A DNA stretch of 64,000 nt from Paeniglutamicibacter psychrophenolicus (GTDB taxonomy: Bacteria > Actinomycetota > Actinomycetes > Actinomycetales > Micrococcaceae). How positions within the stretch are numbered: position 1 is the first letter of the stretch; the number at the start of each line of letters is the position of its first letter. The notes under the pieces were generated by a model, which saw only the letters and a program-made list of their open reading frames with translations, was not told the origin of the DNA and ran no database searches. The stretch is taken from the NCBI RefSeq assembly GCF_030812255.1, contig NZ_JAUSSH010000017.1, forward strand, positions 41,945-105,944, in the 5' to 3' direction. The position numbers and the translations under genes are program-made. Below, piece by piece: positions 18,691-28,988 of this stretch.

Positions 18691-18785
18691 ACCTCCATAC
18701 TCCCACCGGGGCACGGCATTTCGGTGCATGAAGATTCACTACGAACGGCGTCTTCAATGTGACGGCGCGCCGGTAGAGTGGCGCC

Positions 18786-20162
18786 ATGAAGTATGCGCGC
18801 ACAGTCCTGGACCTGATCGGCAACACGCCGCTGGTCAAGCTAAATTCGGTCACCGCAGGCATCGAGGCCACGGTCTTGGCCAAGCTGGAATACCTGAACC
18901 CCGGCGGGTCCATCAAGGACCGGATCGCCCTGAAGATGGTGGAGAACGCCGAGGCCGACGGGCAGCTGCTGCCCGGGGGCACGATCGTGGAACCCACCAG
19001 CGGCAACACCGGGGTGGGTCTGGCCATGGTCGGCCAGCTCAAGGGCTACAAGACCATCTTCGTGACCCCCGACAAGGTCGGCGAGGAAAAGCGGGACGTG
19101 CTGCGCGCCTACGGGGCCGAGGTCGTGGTGACCCCCACCGCGGTCGCCCCCGATTCCCCCGAGTCCTACTACGGCGTCTCGGACCGCCTGGTCCGCGAGA
19201 TCCCCGGGGCCTACAAGCCCGACCAGTTCTCCAACCCCGCAGCCCCGGAAAGCCACTACGAAACCACCGGCCCGGAAATCTGGAACGATACCGACGGCAC
19301 GCTGACCCACGTGGTCATCAGCGCCGGCACCGGCGGCACCATCACCGGCACCGGCCGCTACCTCAAGGACGTCTCCGCCGACCGCGCCTCCGGCCCGGTG
19401 AAGGTCATCGGCGTGGACCCGGACGGCTCGGTCTACTCCGGGGGCACCGGCCGGCCCTACTTCGTCGAGGGCGTCGGCGAGGACATGTGGCCGGGGAACT
19501 ACGACCCGAAGGTCCCCGACGAGGTCATCGCCGTGAGTGACGCGGACGCGTTCGAGATGACCCGCCGCCTGGCCAAGGAGGAGGGCCTGCTGGTCGGCGG
19601 TTCCTCGGGCATGGCCGTGGTAGCCGCCCTGCAGGCGGCCAAGGACCTTCCTGCCGAGGCCGTCGTCGTGGTGATCATGCCCGACGGCGGGCGCGGCTAC
19701 CTGGGCAAGATCTTCAACGACGCCTGGATGCGCTCCTACGGCTTTTTGCGCGACAACGCCACGGACACCGTCGGTGCGCTGCTGGCAGCCAAGCCCGCCG
19801 GCCTGCCGGCGCTGGTCCACACCCACCCCAACGAGTCGGTCCGCGACGCGATCGGCATCATGGGCGAATACGGGGTCTCGGCCCTGCCGGTGCTCTCCGC
19901 CGAACCCCCGGTGCGCCTGGGCGAGGTCCGCGGCTACATCGACGAACGCACGCTGACCGAGCGGCTCTTCCGCAACGAGATCTCGCTGACCGACCCGGTG
20001 GGCCCGCTGGTGACCACCGCGCTGCCGCTGATCGGCATCCACGAAACCATTGACCGGGCCAAGGAGCAACTCTCCACGCATGACGCCCTGCTGGTCACCG
20101 ACGACGGGGCGGCGGCCGGGGTCCTCACCCGCCACGACCTGCTCACCTACCTCACCCACTAA
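18786..20162 (+). CDS. cbs: Cystathionine beta-synthase
   Basis: A 458-residue PLP enzyme that condenses serine and homocysteine to cystathionine, the first step of reverse transsulfuration. PLP Lys is in NPGGSIKDRIA near residue 40, the phosphate loop is TSGNTG, and SAGTGGTITGTGRYLK is the glycine-rich cofactor loop. The C-terminal third carries a pair of CBS domains (about 340-455), a regulatory region that binds adenosyl ligands in other members. A TAGAGT box six bases before the ATG suggests a leaderless mRNA. It is 18 bases upstream of metB, so the two form a transsulfuration operon. Confidence 0.95.
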   Translation: MKYARTVLDLIGNTPLVKLNSVTAGIEATVLAKLEYLNPGGSIKDRIALKMVENAEADGQLLPGGTIVEPTSGNTGVGLAMVGQLKGYKTIFVTPDKVGEEKRDVLRAYGAEVVVTPTAVAPDSPESYYGVSDRLVREIPGAYKPDQFSNPAAPESHYETTGPEIWNDTDGTLTHVVISAGTGGTITGTGRYLKDVSADRASGPVKVIGVDPDGSVYSGGTGRPYFVEGVGEDMWPGNYDPKVPDEVIAVSDADAFEMTRRLAKEEGLLVGGSSGMAVVAALQAAKDLPAEAVVVVIMPDGGRGYLGKIFNDAWMRSYGFLRDNATDTVGALLAAKPAGLPALVHTHPNESVRDAIGIMGEYGVSALPVLSAEPPVRLGEVRGYIDERTLTERLFRNEISLTDPVGPLVTTALPLIGIHETIDRAKEQLSTHDALLVTDDGAAAGVLTRHDLLTYLTH

Positions 20163-20180
20163 GAAAGTTGGCTCCCAGAC

Positions 20181-21338
20181 ATGAGTGAAAACACCCAAGG
20201 ATTCAACACCCGCGCCGTCCACGCCGGGCAGGCGTTCGAGCCCCGCACCGGGGCCGTGGTCCCGCCGCTGCACTTCTCCTCCACCTACGCCCAGGACGGC
20301 ATCGGAAACCTGCGCGCCGGCTACGAATACGGCCGCGGCGGCAACCCCACCCGCGACGCCCTGCAGGAACAGCTCGCCGCCGTGGAGAACGGCACCCACG
20401 CCTACTCGTTCTCCTCGGGCCTAGCCGCCGAGGACTCGCTGATCCGCGCGCTGGCAGAACCCGGGGACCACATCGTGCTGGGCAACGACGCCTACGGCGG
20501 CACCTACCGGCTGATTTCCAAGGTCCTGGGCGGCTGGGGCATCGGCAACACCCCGGTGGACATGTCCGACCACGCCGCGCTGAAGGCCGCGATCGCGGCC
20601 AACAAGACCCGCCTGGTCTGGGTGGAAACCCCCTCGAACCCGATGATGCGCATCACCGACATCGCCGCCGTCGCGGCCATCGCCCACGAGGCCGGCGCGC
20701 TGCTGGTGGTCGACAACACCTTCGCCTCCCCGGCGCTGCAGCGGCCGCTGGACCTGGGTGCCGACGTGGTGGTGCACTCCACCACCAAATACATCGGCGG
20801 GCACTCCGACGTGGTCGGCGGCGCCATCGTGGTCAAGGACCCGGTGCTGGCCGAGGCCATCGGATTCATCCAGTTCGCCGTCGGCGCGGTCTCCGGCCCG
20901 ATGGACGCGTTCTTGACCACGCGCGGGCTCAAGACCCTGGGCGTGCGCATGCGCACCCACTCGGAGAACGCGATGGCCGTGGCCAGCTGGCTGGCGCAGC
21001 GCCCCGAGGTCGAGGCCGTGCACTACCCGGGCCTGGAGTCCCACCCGGAGCACGAGCTGGCCAAGAAGCAGATGAGCGGTTTCGGCGGCATGGTCTCGGT
21101 GCAGTTCGCCGGCGGCGAGGACGCGGCACGCATCGTGGCCGAGGCCACCCGCGTGTTCACCCTGGCCGAGTCCCTGGGCGGCATCGAATCGCTGATGAAC
21201 TACCCCTCGGAGATGACCCACGCCTCGGTCAAGGGCACCGAGCTGGCAGTGCCGGTGAACCTGCTGCGCCTCTCGGTGGGCATCGAGGACATCGCCGACC
21301 TGATCGCCGATCTCGAGCAGGCCTTCGCCAAGCTGTAG
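20181..21338 (+). CDS. metB: Cystathionine gamma-synthase/lyase
   Basis: A 385-residue Cys/Met-metabolism PLP enzyme. The start FNTRAVHAGQAFEPRTGAVV and VVHSTTKYIGGHSDVVGG, with the PLP Lys, are typical. The family makes cystathionine from activated homoserine and cysteine (MetB) or cleaves it to cysteine (gamma-lyase); sequence alone does not settle which. Its place right after cbs favours a role in reverse transsulfuration, so gamma-lyase activity is likely too. The two genes are 18 bases apart. A long palindrome follows. Confidence 0.92.
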   Translation: MSENTQGFNTRAVHAGQAFEPRTGAVVPPLHFSSTYAQDGIGNLRAGYEYGRGGNPTRDALQEQLAAVENGTHAYSFSSGLAAEDSLIRALAEPGDHIVLGNDAYGGTYRLISKVLGGWGIGNTPVDMSDHAALKAAIAANKTRLVWVETPSNPMMRITDIAAVAAIAHEAGALLVVDNTFASPALQRPLDLGADVVVHSTTKYIGGHSDVVGGAIVVKDPVLAEAIGFIQFAVGAVSGPMDAFLTTRGLKTLGVRMRTHSENAMAVASWLAQRPEVEAVHYPGLESHPEHELAKKQMSGFGGMVSVQFAGGEDAARIVAEATRVFTLAESLGGIESLMNYPSEMTHASVKGTELAVPVNLLRLSVGIEDIADLIADLEQAFAKL

Positions 21339-21360
21339 GCGCACGCGCAGCTGCAACCTT

Positions 21361-21407
21361 CGCGGGGTGCGTGCCGCCGGGAGATCCCGGCGGGCACGCA
21401 CCCCGCG
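21361..21407. terminator. Terminator of cbs-metB
   Basis: A 22-bp stem (left arm from 21361, right arm ending near 21407, one bulged G) flanks a GA loop and is followed by TTTG. It lies between metB and the convergent amidohydrolase, so may end both. Confidence 0.85.
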
Positions 21408-21433
21408 TTTGTGGGTTCCGGACCCGCCGGCGC

Positions 21434-22621
21434 CTATTCGGGCACGACCTTGCGGGAGGCCACGACCGGGGTGCGGGTGGCCGCATCGTATTCCATGACC
21501 TGGACCCCGCCGATCCACACGCGCATGGCCCGGGAGAAGACATCGAGCGGATCCCCGCTCCAGAGCACCAGGTCCGCGTCCTTGCCGGCTTCCAGCGAGC
21601 CGATGCGCGCCTCCAGCCCCAGCACCTTCGCCGGGTGGATGGTCACGGCGCGCAGCGCGGTGTCCCGGTCCAGGCCCTCCTTCACCGCCAGGGTGCACTG
21701 GTGGATGAGGAAGTTGATCGGGATCACCGGATGGTCTGTGATGATCGAGATCTCCACCCCGGCCTCGGCCAGCCGGCGCGGGTTGGCCAGCGAGCGGCCG
21801 CGCAGCTCCACCTTCGACTTGGTGGTGAACAGCGGGCCGATCAGCACCGGCACCCCGGCGGCGGCCACCACGTCGCCGATCACGTGCGCCTCGGTGCCGT
21901 GGTCCAGGACCAGCTCGTAGCCGAACTCCGCGGCCAGGCGCAGCGCGGTGGCCACGTCGTCGGTGCGGTGGGCGTGCTGGCGCCACGGGATCTCCCGGCG
22001 CAGCACCATCCCCAGGGCCTCGAGCCGCGCATCGCGCTTCTCCGGGTCGTTGGCGGCCAGGTAGTTCTGCGCCTCGATGAACCCCTGGCGGATCACCAAT
22101 GCGGTGCCCAGCCGGGTGGAGGGGGTCTTGTCCTTGGCGCCGTAGATGCGCTTGGGATTCTCGCCCAGGGCCGACTTGATGCCGCTGGGGGCCCGCAGCA
22201 CCATCTCATCCACGTAGCGCCCGTGCGTGTGGATCGCGGCGGTCTGCCCGCCGATCGGGTTGCCCGATCCGGGGTTCACGTTCACGGTGGTCACCCCGCC
22301 TGCCAGGGCGTCGTCGAAGCCCGGGTCGAAGGGGTCGATGGCATCGATGGCACGCACCGCGGCCATATTCGGGTCCGTCATCTCGTTCACGTCGGACCCG
22401 GATCCGTCCTCGCCCTCCGGGTGCATGCCCAGGTGCACGTGCGCGTCGATGAAGCCGGGCAGCAGCCACGCGCCGTCCGCGTCGAGGACCTGCGCGCCGG
22501 CCGGGACCTTGGCCTGCGGGCCCAACGCGGTGATGACCGAGCCGCTGACCACGACGGTCCCGGTGAATGGTTCCCCGATGATCGGGACGACGTGGGCATT
22601 GGTGATCGCAAAAGTGTTCAT
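21434..22621 (-). CDS. Amidohydrolase (imidazolonepropionase-like)
   Basis: A 395-residue metal-dependent hydrolase of the amidohydrolase superfamily. The metal site GFIDAHVHLGMH (HxH) is near residue 60, and the C-terminal IHPAKVLGLEARIGSLEAGKDADLVLW is the family tail. The subgroup is related to imidazolonepropionase and prolidase-like enzymes, but the substrate is unknown. The ATG at 22621 (MNTFAITNAHVV) fits; the frame extends to 22675 without support. No histidine-catabolism genes are nearby. It is single, convergent with metB. Confidence 0.88.
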   Translation of the reverse strand: MNTFAITNAHVVPIIGEPFTGTVVVSGSVITALGPQAKVPAGAQVLDADGAWLLPGFIDAHVHLGMHPEGEDGSGSDVNEMTDPNMAAVRAIDAIDPFDPGFDDALAGGVTTVNVNPGSGNPIGGQTAAIHTHGRYVDEMVLRAPSGIKSALGENPKRIYGAKDKTPSTRLGTALVIRQGFIEAQNYLAANDPEKRDARLEALGMVLRREIPWRQHAHRTDDVATALRLAAEFGYELVLDHGTEAHVIGDVVAAAGVPVLIGPLFTTKSKVELRGRSLANPRRLAEAGVEISIITDHPVIPINFLIHQCTLAVKEGLDRDTALRAVTIHPAKVLGLEARIGSLEAGKDADLVLWSGDPLDVFSRAMRVWIGGVQVMEYDAATRTPVVASRKVVPE

Positions 22622-22685
22622 GGGTGCACTCTGCCATGGTTTGCCGCACTCCGACATGGGTCGATGTCCGGGCACCGGCGATTTC

Positions 22686-23526
<841 letters not shown>

Positions 23527-23536
23527 GATTTTTCCC

Positions 23537-24223
23537 ATGAGCCCCAACCCCGCCACCGGCCACCCCGAATCCGCCGACATTGCCCGCGGGCACCTGGAAG
23601 CGGTGTGCATCGTGCACGCGCTGAAGCCCGACGCCGGCGCGGTGGGCATCACCGCCATCGACAAGCGGCCCGTTGCCGGACCGGTCAAGGTGCGCAAGAT
23701 CGGGCTGTACGCCGACACCCAGGTGGATCGCGAACACCACGGCGGCTACGACCAGGCGATCTACGCCTACTCCACGGCCGAGGCCGAACGCTGGGGTGCG
23801 GAACTGGGGCGCGAAATCGTTGCCGGGCTCTTCGGGGAGAACCTGAGGATCTCCGGCATCGAAACCTCCGACGCCGTGGTGGGGGAGCGCTGGCGGATCG
23901 GAGCTTCCGTCGTCGTCGAGGTCACCTGCCCGCGGATCCCCTGCTCCACCTTTGCCCGTCACCTCGATGAGGACAACTGGGTGCCACGGTTCACCGAACG
24001 CGGGGATGTCGGCTGCTTCTTGAGGGTGATCCGCACCGGGAAGATCCGTGCGGGCGACGAGGTGGTGGTGCTGTCGCGTCGCGGGCACGGGGTGCGGATC
24101 CGCGATGTCTTCTTCGGCCCCACGCCCGCGCAGGCGCAGGCGCTGCTGGCCGAACAGGCGGCCACCGGCCACCGGCTTCCGGACAAGGTCCTGCGCACGC
24201 TGCCCGATGCCGCGGGGCAGTAG
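23537..24223 (+). CDS. MOSC domain protein (YiiM-like)
   Basis: A 228-residue protein with a MOSC (molybdenum-cofactor sulfurase C-terminal) domain across about residues 45-180. The conserved Cys in RIPCSTFARHL near residue 135 is the expected sulfur-binding position. The YiiM-like group protects against N-hydroxylated base analogues with molybdenum cofactor. It lies 11 bases after the CsoR/CstR-like gene, so it is probably under the same operator. A role linking sulfur stress to MOSC chemistry is an inference. Confidence 0.88.
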   Translation: MSPNPATGHPESADIARGHLEAVCIVHALKPDAGAVGITAIDKRPVAGPVKVRKIGLYADTQVDREHHGGYDQAIYAYSTAEAERWGAELGREIVAGLFGENLRISGIETSDAVVGERWRIGASVVVEVTCPRIPCSTFARHLDEDNWVPRFTERGDVGCFLRVIRTGKIRAGDEVVVLSRRGHGVRIRDVFFGPTPAQAQALLAEQAATGHRLPDKVLRTLPDAAGQ

Positions 24224-24550
24224 CCCGGAAGGTCCGGACCCGGCAAAAAGGCGGATTCAAGCCGCGAACGGGCACATCATAGTCCGGTTTGCCACCCCGT
24301 GTGCGCAACCTCACCGGCATTAAGTACCCCATGTTGCGCCAAGGGCGATAAGATTAGGTGTTCACTGTATCCGGCTTCCCTCGCATTCTGCCCAATTCTT
24401 GAGGCAGAAGCTGTCGTGTGTGAGCCCGCCATCTGATGCGGGCTGTTCCTTTCATAGGGGAGTCGCCGGACCAAAGTGATTGAGTCCGATTGTGCTGCGG
24501 AACCTCGTTGATACGGGGTCCATCCGCCCCTATGAATGAGGTAATTCCCT
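24224..24550 (+). promoter_or_regulatory. Long structured 5' leader of the DEAD-box helicase gene
   Basis: These 327 bases precede the helicase start. Three stems can be seen: 24386-24392 with 24403-24409 (7 bp), 24423-24429 with 24438-24444 (7 bp, then a pyrimidine-rich GTTCCTTTC), and a long-range 10-bp stem 24451-24460 with 24527-24536. The last stem ends two bases before the GAGG ribosome site. TAAGAT at about 24345 is a possible -10. This looks like a cis-acting leader; a related known class was not recognised. Confidence 0.6.
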
Positions 24551-26584
24551 TTGTCTTCTGACATGCCCGAAAACCAGCCCACCGCCGAAACCAAGACCGA
24601 AGAAGATTCGATCCTCTTCACCGATCTGGGCCTCGACGGCCGCGTTCTCGCCGCCGTCTCCGACCTGGGCTACGAAAAGCCCTCCCCGATCCAGGCAGCC
24701 ACCATCCCGCTGCTGCTCGAAGGCCGCGACGTCGTGGGCGTTGCCCAGACCGGCACCGGCAAGACCGCCGCGTTCGCCCTTCCCGCGCTGTCGAAGATGG
24801 CCGAACTGGCCGACCTGAACGGCACCGCCCGCAAGACCCAGGTCCTGGTCCTTGCCCCGACCCGCGAGCTCGCGCTCCAGGTCGCCGAGGCCTTCACCTC
24901 CTACGCCAAGCACATGGGAGACTTCACCGTCCTTCCCGTGTACGGCGGATCCGCCTACGGCCCGCAGCTTGCAGGCCTGCGCCGCGGCGCCCAGGTTGTC
25001 GTCGGCACCCCGGGCCGCGTCATCGACCACATCAACAAGGGTTCCCTGGACCTGTCGGACCTGCAGTACGTGGTCCTGGATGAGGCCGACGAAATGCTGC
25101 GCATGGGCTTCGCCGAAGAGGTCGACAAGATCCTCGAGGCCACCCCGGAAGAGAAGCAGGTGGTGCTGTTCTCGGCCACCATGCCGTCCTCGATCCGCCG
25201 CATCTCCAAGCAGTACCTGCGCAACCCGCAGGAAATCTCGGTCAAGTCGAACACCTCGACCGGCACCAACATCCGCCAGCGCTACGTGCAGGTCATGGGA
25301 GCCCACAAGCTCGATGCCATGACCCGCATCCTGGAGTCGGAGAAGTCCGAAGGCGTTATCGCCTTCGTGCGCACCAAGATGGCAACCGAGGACCTGGCCG
25401 ACAAGCTCAAGTCCCGCGGCTTCACCGCCGCAGCCATCAACGGTGACATCCCGCAGCAGCAGCGCGAGCGCACCATCGAGAACCTGCGCGATGGCAAGAT
25501 CGACATCCTGGTGGCCACCGACGTTGCGGCCCGCGGCCTCGACGTGGAGCGCGTCTCCCACGTGATCAACTTCGATATCCCGCACGACACCGAGTCCTAC
25601 GTGCACCGCATCGGCCGCACCGGCCGTGCCGGCCGCTCGGGCGACGCGATCCTCTTCATGACCCCGCGCGAAAAGTACTTGCTGCGTGCCATCGAAAAGG
25701 CCACCCGCCAGACGGTGGAGCACATGCACCTGCCGAGCGTTGACGCCGTCAACGACAAGCGCCTGGCCAAGTTCGCCGACCAGATCGGCGAGACCATCTC
25801 CTCGCAGGACCTGACGGTCTTCCGCAACCTGGTGGAGAAGTACTCGGCCGAGCACGAGGACATCACCGAGGTCGAGATCGCCGCGGCGCTGGCCCACATG
25901 GCACAGGGCGGCCGCCCGCTGCTCATGCAGGAAATGCCGGCGGCCCCGGCCAAGCAGGCACGCCTGGCCAGTGGCGGACGCGACGGATTCAACTCCCGCG
26001 GCCCGTCCCGCTCCCTGACCGAAGGCAACGCCACCTACCGCATCGCGGTGGGCCGTCGCCAGCGCGTCATGCCCGGCTCCATCGTTGGCGCACTTGCCAA
26101 CGAAGGCGGCCTGACCTCCGCCCAGATCGGCGGCATCGACATCCGTGCCGACCACACCCTGGTGGAACTGCCGGCCGACCTCTCCTCGGAGCAGCTCCGC
26201 TCGCTGTCCCGCACCCGCATCGGTGGCGAACTGATCCACCTCGAGCTGGACAACGGCCGCAGCCCGAAGTCCGACCGCGAAGGCGGCTACCAGGGTGGCG
26301 GCGGACGCGGCGGCTTCAGCGGAGGCCGTGGCGGTGGCGGCGGCTACCAGGGTGGCGCACGCAGCGGTGGCGGCGGTGGCTACCGCGGTGGCAACGACCG
26401 TCGCACCGAAGGCGGCTCCTCCGAGGGCGGCCGCGGCTACGACCGCAACGCCGGTGGCGAGCGCAGCGGTGGATACCGCGGCAACGCCGGTGCCGGTGCA
26501 GGCGCAGGTGCAGGTGAGCGCAGCTTCGGCGGCTCCTCGCGCAAGCCCCGCACTACCGGCGGCCCGCGCCGTCGCGACTACTAA
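24551..26584 (+). CDS. deaD: DEAD-box ATP-dependent RNA helicase with Gly-rich tail
   Basis: A 677-residue cold-shock-type RNA helicase. The Q motif (FTDLGLDGRVLAAVSDLGYEK), AQTGTGKT, VLDEADEML, FSATMP and HRIGRTGRAG motifs are all present. After about residue 490 comes a DbpA-like RNA-binding domain (YRIAVGRRQRVMPGSIVGAL) and, from about 575, a tail of GGYQGG and RGG-like repeats that binds RNA non-specifically. It unwinds rRNA and mRNA in ribosome assembly and turnover. The TTG at 24551 is preferred because GAGG lies 11 bases before it; ATG at 24563 is the alternative. It has a long structured leader. Confidence 0.95.
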   Translation: MSSDMPENQPTAETKTEEDSILFTDLGLDGRVLAAVSDLGYEKPSPIQAATIPLLLEGRDVVGVAQTGTGKTAAFALPALSKMAELADLNGTARKTQVLVLAPTRELALQVAEAFTSYAKHMGDFTVLPVYGGSAYGPQLAGLRRGAQVVVGTPGRVIDHINKGSLDLSDLQYVVLDEADEMLRMGFAEEVDKILEATPEEKQVVLFSATMPSSIRRISKQYLRNPQEISVKSNTSTGTNIRQRYVQVMGAHKLDAMTRILESEKSEGVIAFVRTKMATEDLADKLKSRGFTAAAINGDIPQQQRERTIENLRDGKIDILVATDVAARGLDVERVSHVINFDIPHDTESYVHRIGRTGRAGRSGDAILFMTPREKYLLRAIEKATRQTVEHMHLPSVDAVNDKRLAKFADQIGETISSQDLTVFRNLVEKYSAEHEDITEVEIAAALAHMAQGGRPLLMQEMPAAPAKQARLASGGRDGFNSRGPSRSLTEGNATYRIAVGRRQRVMPGSIVGALANEGGLTSAQIGGIDIRADHTLVELPADLSSEQLRSLSRTRIGGELIHLELDNGRSPKSDREGGYQGGGGRGGFSGGRGGGGGYQGGARSGGGGGYRGGNDRRTEGGSSEGGRGYDRNAGGERSGGYRGNAGAGAGAGAGERSFGGSSRKPRTTGGPRRRDY

Positions 26585-26597
26585 GCACTAAACAGCC

Positions 26598-26661
26598 AAG
26601 ACCCCCGGTGAGGGGTGTCCTTCCCGAAAGGGAGGGGCACTCCCGCCGGGGGTCTTGCTTT
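26598..26661 (+). terminator. Terminator of the helicase gene
   Basis: AAGACCCCCGG (26598-26608) pairs with CCGGGGGTCTT (26646-26656), with another hairpin inside, followed by GCTTTTC. It lies 14 bases after the stop. Confidence 0.85.
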
Positions 26662-27414
26662 TCCCGGGCCCCGGCCCTGAAGTGTGCCTCGCCCGTTCCC
26701 GGCCGTGCGCCGAGGACCCCGCAGGCTTGGAACCCCCGATGCGGGCATGCCCTGGGTGAGCACCTGCAACCCCGGGTTTCACGCGAACAGCGAAGGCGCC
26801 TTCACGGAAGCGCCGGATTTCCCCGGGGAAGAGATCGTGCCGACCCCGCGGGACGCCGGGACGTGCAGTGCGCGGCAGCCAGGAAGCCCCCGACGATGAC
26901 CACGGCCCCGTGGACCGTTCCCGGCCCACGGCCACCCGGAGGGGGCGGCAGCGGCCCCTGCCGGCCATTCCGGGAGGCCCCTGCGGGGAACCCCGGTGCC
27001 GCCAGAAGGTGAGCCCGCCCGGACGGTTCCCGGCGTATCCGAAGGCCTTGGCGGGCCCATTCATTCAGCGGCCCAAACATCCGGATCCCGGGCCTGCCCG
27101 TTTCCGCCAACGGCAACCGTCCCGACGCGGGGAGAATGCCGAAGGGGAGCCAGGCATGTTTCCGGACTGCCGGATGAGTGGACCTCCCGGCAACGGTGCT
27201 CCCAGGCGACACCTTGGGCCACCGTTGCTGACATCACTGGAACCGGAGCATTCCGCGCCATCGCCCGGCACCGATCATTCGGTGAATTGCGTCACTGCCA
27301 TTTAGGGTGAATGACACCCTGACGTGCCGTTTTCGACAGATTTTGTGCGGTCGATCACAAAGTGCCACTCCGATTTCACAGCGCCGAAAATTGCTGGTAG
27401 AGTTCTTACTCGTT
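26662..27414. other. Long intergenic region before the tRNA cluster
   Basis: About 750 bases without a gene I can support. Open frames on both strands exist because of the GC content, but none has a start signal, hydrophobic pattern or recognisable motif, and they overlap each other. The right end holds the tRNA-Thr promoter region (TAGAGT at 27398-27403). Confidence 0.6.
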
Positions 27415-27486
27415 GCCCCCCTAGCTCAGTGGTAGAGCGCGTTCTTGGTAAGAACGAGGTCACCGGATCGATTCCGGTGGGGGGCT
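27415..27486 (+). tRNA. tRNA-Thr (anticodon GGT), copy 1
   Basis: Acceptor GCCCCCC pairs with GGGGGGC, D-arm GCTCAGTGGTAGAGC, anticodon loop TTGGTAA with GGT, and T-arm CCGGATCGATTCCGG. It reads ACC codons, and ACU by wobble. The sequence is identical to the copy at 28989-29060. Confidence 0.97.
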
Positions 27487-27557
27487 CTGAATGGAATGGC
27501 CCGCGCCTGAGTCAGCCCGCAAGGGAACCTGACGCGGACGCGGGTCTTACCATTCGT

Positions 27558-27631
27558 GGCGGCTTAGCTCAGCTGGTTAGAGCGCACGACTCATAATCGT
27601 GAGGTCCCGGGATCGAGTCCCGGAGCCGCTA
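27558..27631 (+). tRNA. tRNA-Met (anticodon CAT, elongator type)
   Basis: Acceptor GGCGGCT pairs with AGCCGCT (a G-U first pair), the D-arm is GCTCAGCTGGTTAGAGC, and the loop CTCATAA shows CAT. The D-loop and acceptor pattern fit elongator Met rather than initiator, which lacks a paired first base. It lies 71 bases after tRNA-Thr copy 1 and may share its transcript. Confidence 0.93.
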
Positions 27632-28110
27632 CACAAGAATGGCCCCGGAAACCCCACGGTTTCCGGGGTTTTTTTGTGCCCAAAGACAGGCCGAGTGTAG
27701 CTGCCGTTGGGATCAGCGGGCCGCTCACCATTTCCATGCGTTCGAACCGTTGAATTTCGGCGCACCGTTCGGCTGGGTTGGCGATGCGGGCAGTTGCTTG
27801 GCTGCGGTCTGCCAGGCGGGGGCTGCCGTCCGCCCGAGATCAAGGAATCCGGACGGAGAAAATACCGCAGCGGTTGCGCCCGCGGGGGCTGGCAGCACAG
27901 GAGCTGCAATCACCGTGGCCGCTGCCCATCAGGCAAGGTCCCTTTTTGGGCGGCGCGGTTGATCCAGAGGTGGCGGAAGGGCGCAGTGCCGGCGCCCGTT
28001 GTCGGGCACCACGGGACGTTTCCGCGTGCAGGCCGTGAATTCGCTGGGAAACCAGCGCACGCCGGGGTCAATCCGGGCTGGGGGGAACTCGGTGCCGTAG
28101 GGTTTTAGCG
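27632..28110. other. Intergenic region after tRNA-Met
   Basis: About 480 bases with the tRNA terminator and then no supported gene. A 62-codon minus-strand frame (27725-27913) with a hydrophobic start is visible but has no ribosome site and no known match, so I do not call it. Confidence 0.5.
27643..27675 (+). terminator. Terminator of the tRNA-Thr/tRNA-Met cluster
   Basis: CCCCGGAAACC (27643-27653) pairs with GGTTTCCGGGG (27658-27668) and is followed by a run of seven T. Confidence 0.95.
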
Positions 28111-28809
28111 GTGATTCCCTTTCTTGATGCGCACGCAACACTGGCAGCGATTGCGGTGCGGCCGGTGTCGGCGAGCTTTCTGCCGGACTGGCTAAACCCC
28201 GACGTATTCCTGCGGAATCCCGCCTTGGGCCCGTGGGTGATCCTGCTGATCTGCGGCATCGTGTTTGCGGAGACCGGACTGCTGGTTGGTTTTTTCCTGC
28301 CGGGTGATTCCATGCTTTTCACCGCGGGGCTTCTGGTCGCCACCGGCGCCCTGGATGTCAGCCTGCCGTTGTTTGCGCTGCTTATCTTCATTGCGGCCTT
28401 CGCCGGTGACCAAACGGGATACCTTATCGGCCGCAAGGCCGGCCCTGCAATCTTCAACAAGCCCGATTCAAGGCTCTTCCGCAAGGAATACGTCGTCAAG
28501 GCGAACATCTTCTTCGAACGCTTCGGCGGGCGGGCCGTGGTGCTTGCCCGATTCGTTCCGATCGTCAGGACGTTCGTCCCGGTCATCGCAGGCGTGGCAC
28601 ACATGCGGTACCGCGTTTTCGCGCTCTACAACCTCTTGGGAGCCCTGCTGTGGGGCGTCGGGGTGACACTGCTGGGTTTCTGGTTGGGCCAATACGAGTG
28701 GGTCGGCGAAAACATTGATGTCATCTTCATCGTGATCGTGCTCATCTCGCTCGTCCCCGTCGCACTTGAGCTGCTGAAGGCCGGGAGGCGCAAGGCACCC
28801 GAAAGCTGA
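28111..28809 (+). CDS. DedA family membrane protein
   Basis: A 232-residue DedA (SNARE-associated Golgi) protein with several membrane helices. Family motifs are GIVFAETGLLVGFFLPGDS near residue 50, GDQTGYLIGRKAGP near 93 and VLARFVPIVRTFVPVIAGVA near 150, the last containing the conserved Arg-Phe-x-Pro. DedA proteins are linked to proton-dependent lipid-carrier recycling and membrane homeostasis. The GTG start is uncertain since the ribosome site is weak. A second DedA gene lies convergent 320 bases away, with tRNA-Thr copy 2 between. Confidence 0.92.
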   Translation: MIPFLDAHATLAAIAVRPVSASFLPDWLNPDVFLRNPALGPWVILLICGIVFAETGLLVGFFLPGDSMLFTAGLLVATGALDVSLPLFALLIFIAAFAGDQTGYLIGRKAGPAIFNKPDSRLFRKEYVVKANIFFERFGGRAVVLARFVPIVRTFVPVIAGVAHMRYRVFALYNLLGALLWGVGVTLLGFWLGQYEWVGENIDVIFIVIVLISLVPVALELLKAGRRKAPES

Positions 28810-28988
28810 CCCGCGTCCCGGGGGCGGGGGACGGCGCGGCCCCCCGCCGATGCGGGGCCGCATGGAGGAACTGCGCCTTTCGGGGCAGCGGAAGCGTGCG
28901 CCCAAGGACGCCAAAATGTGGTGTTGGTCATGTCCGAGGTTTTCGATGTGCATTTTGTGTCGTTCATTGGGTAGAGTATTTTCTCGTT

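Noticed and set aside
26662..27414. Hidden genes in the 750-base gap before tRNA-Thr
   Set aside because: Several overlapping frames exist on both strands but none shows a start signal, motif or hydrophobic pattern.
27725..27913. A 62-codon minus-strand frame with a hydrophobic start
   Set aside because: No ribosome site, no -10 spacing and no recognisable relative; the region looks non-coding.
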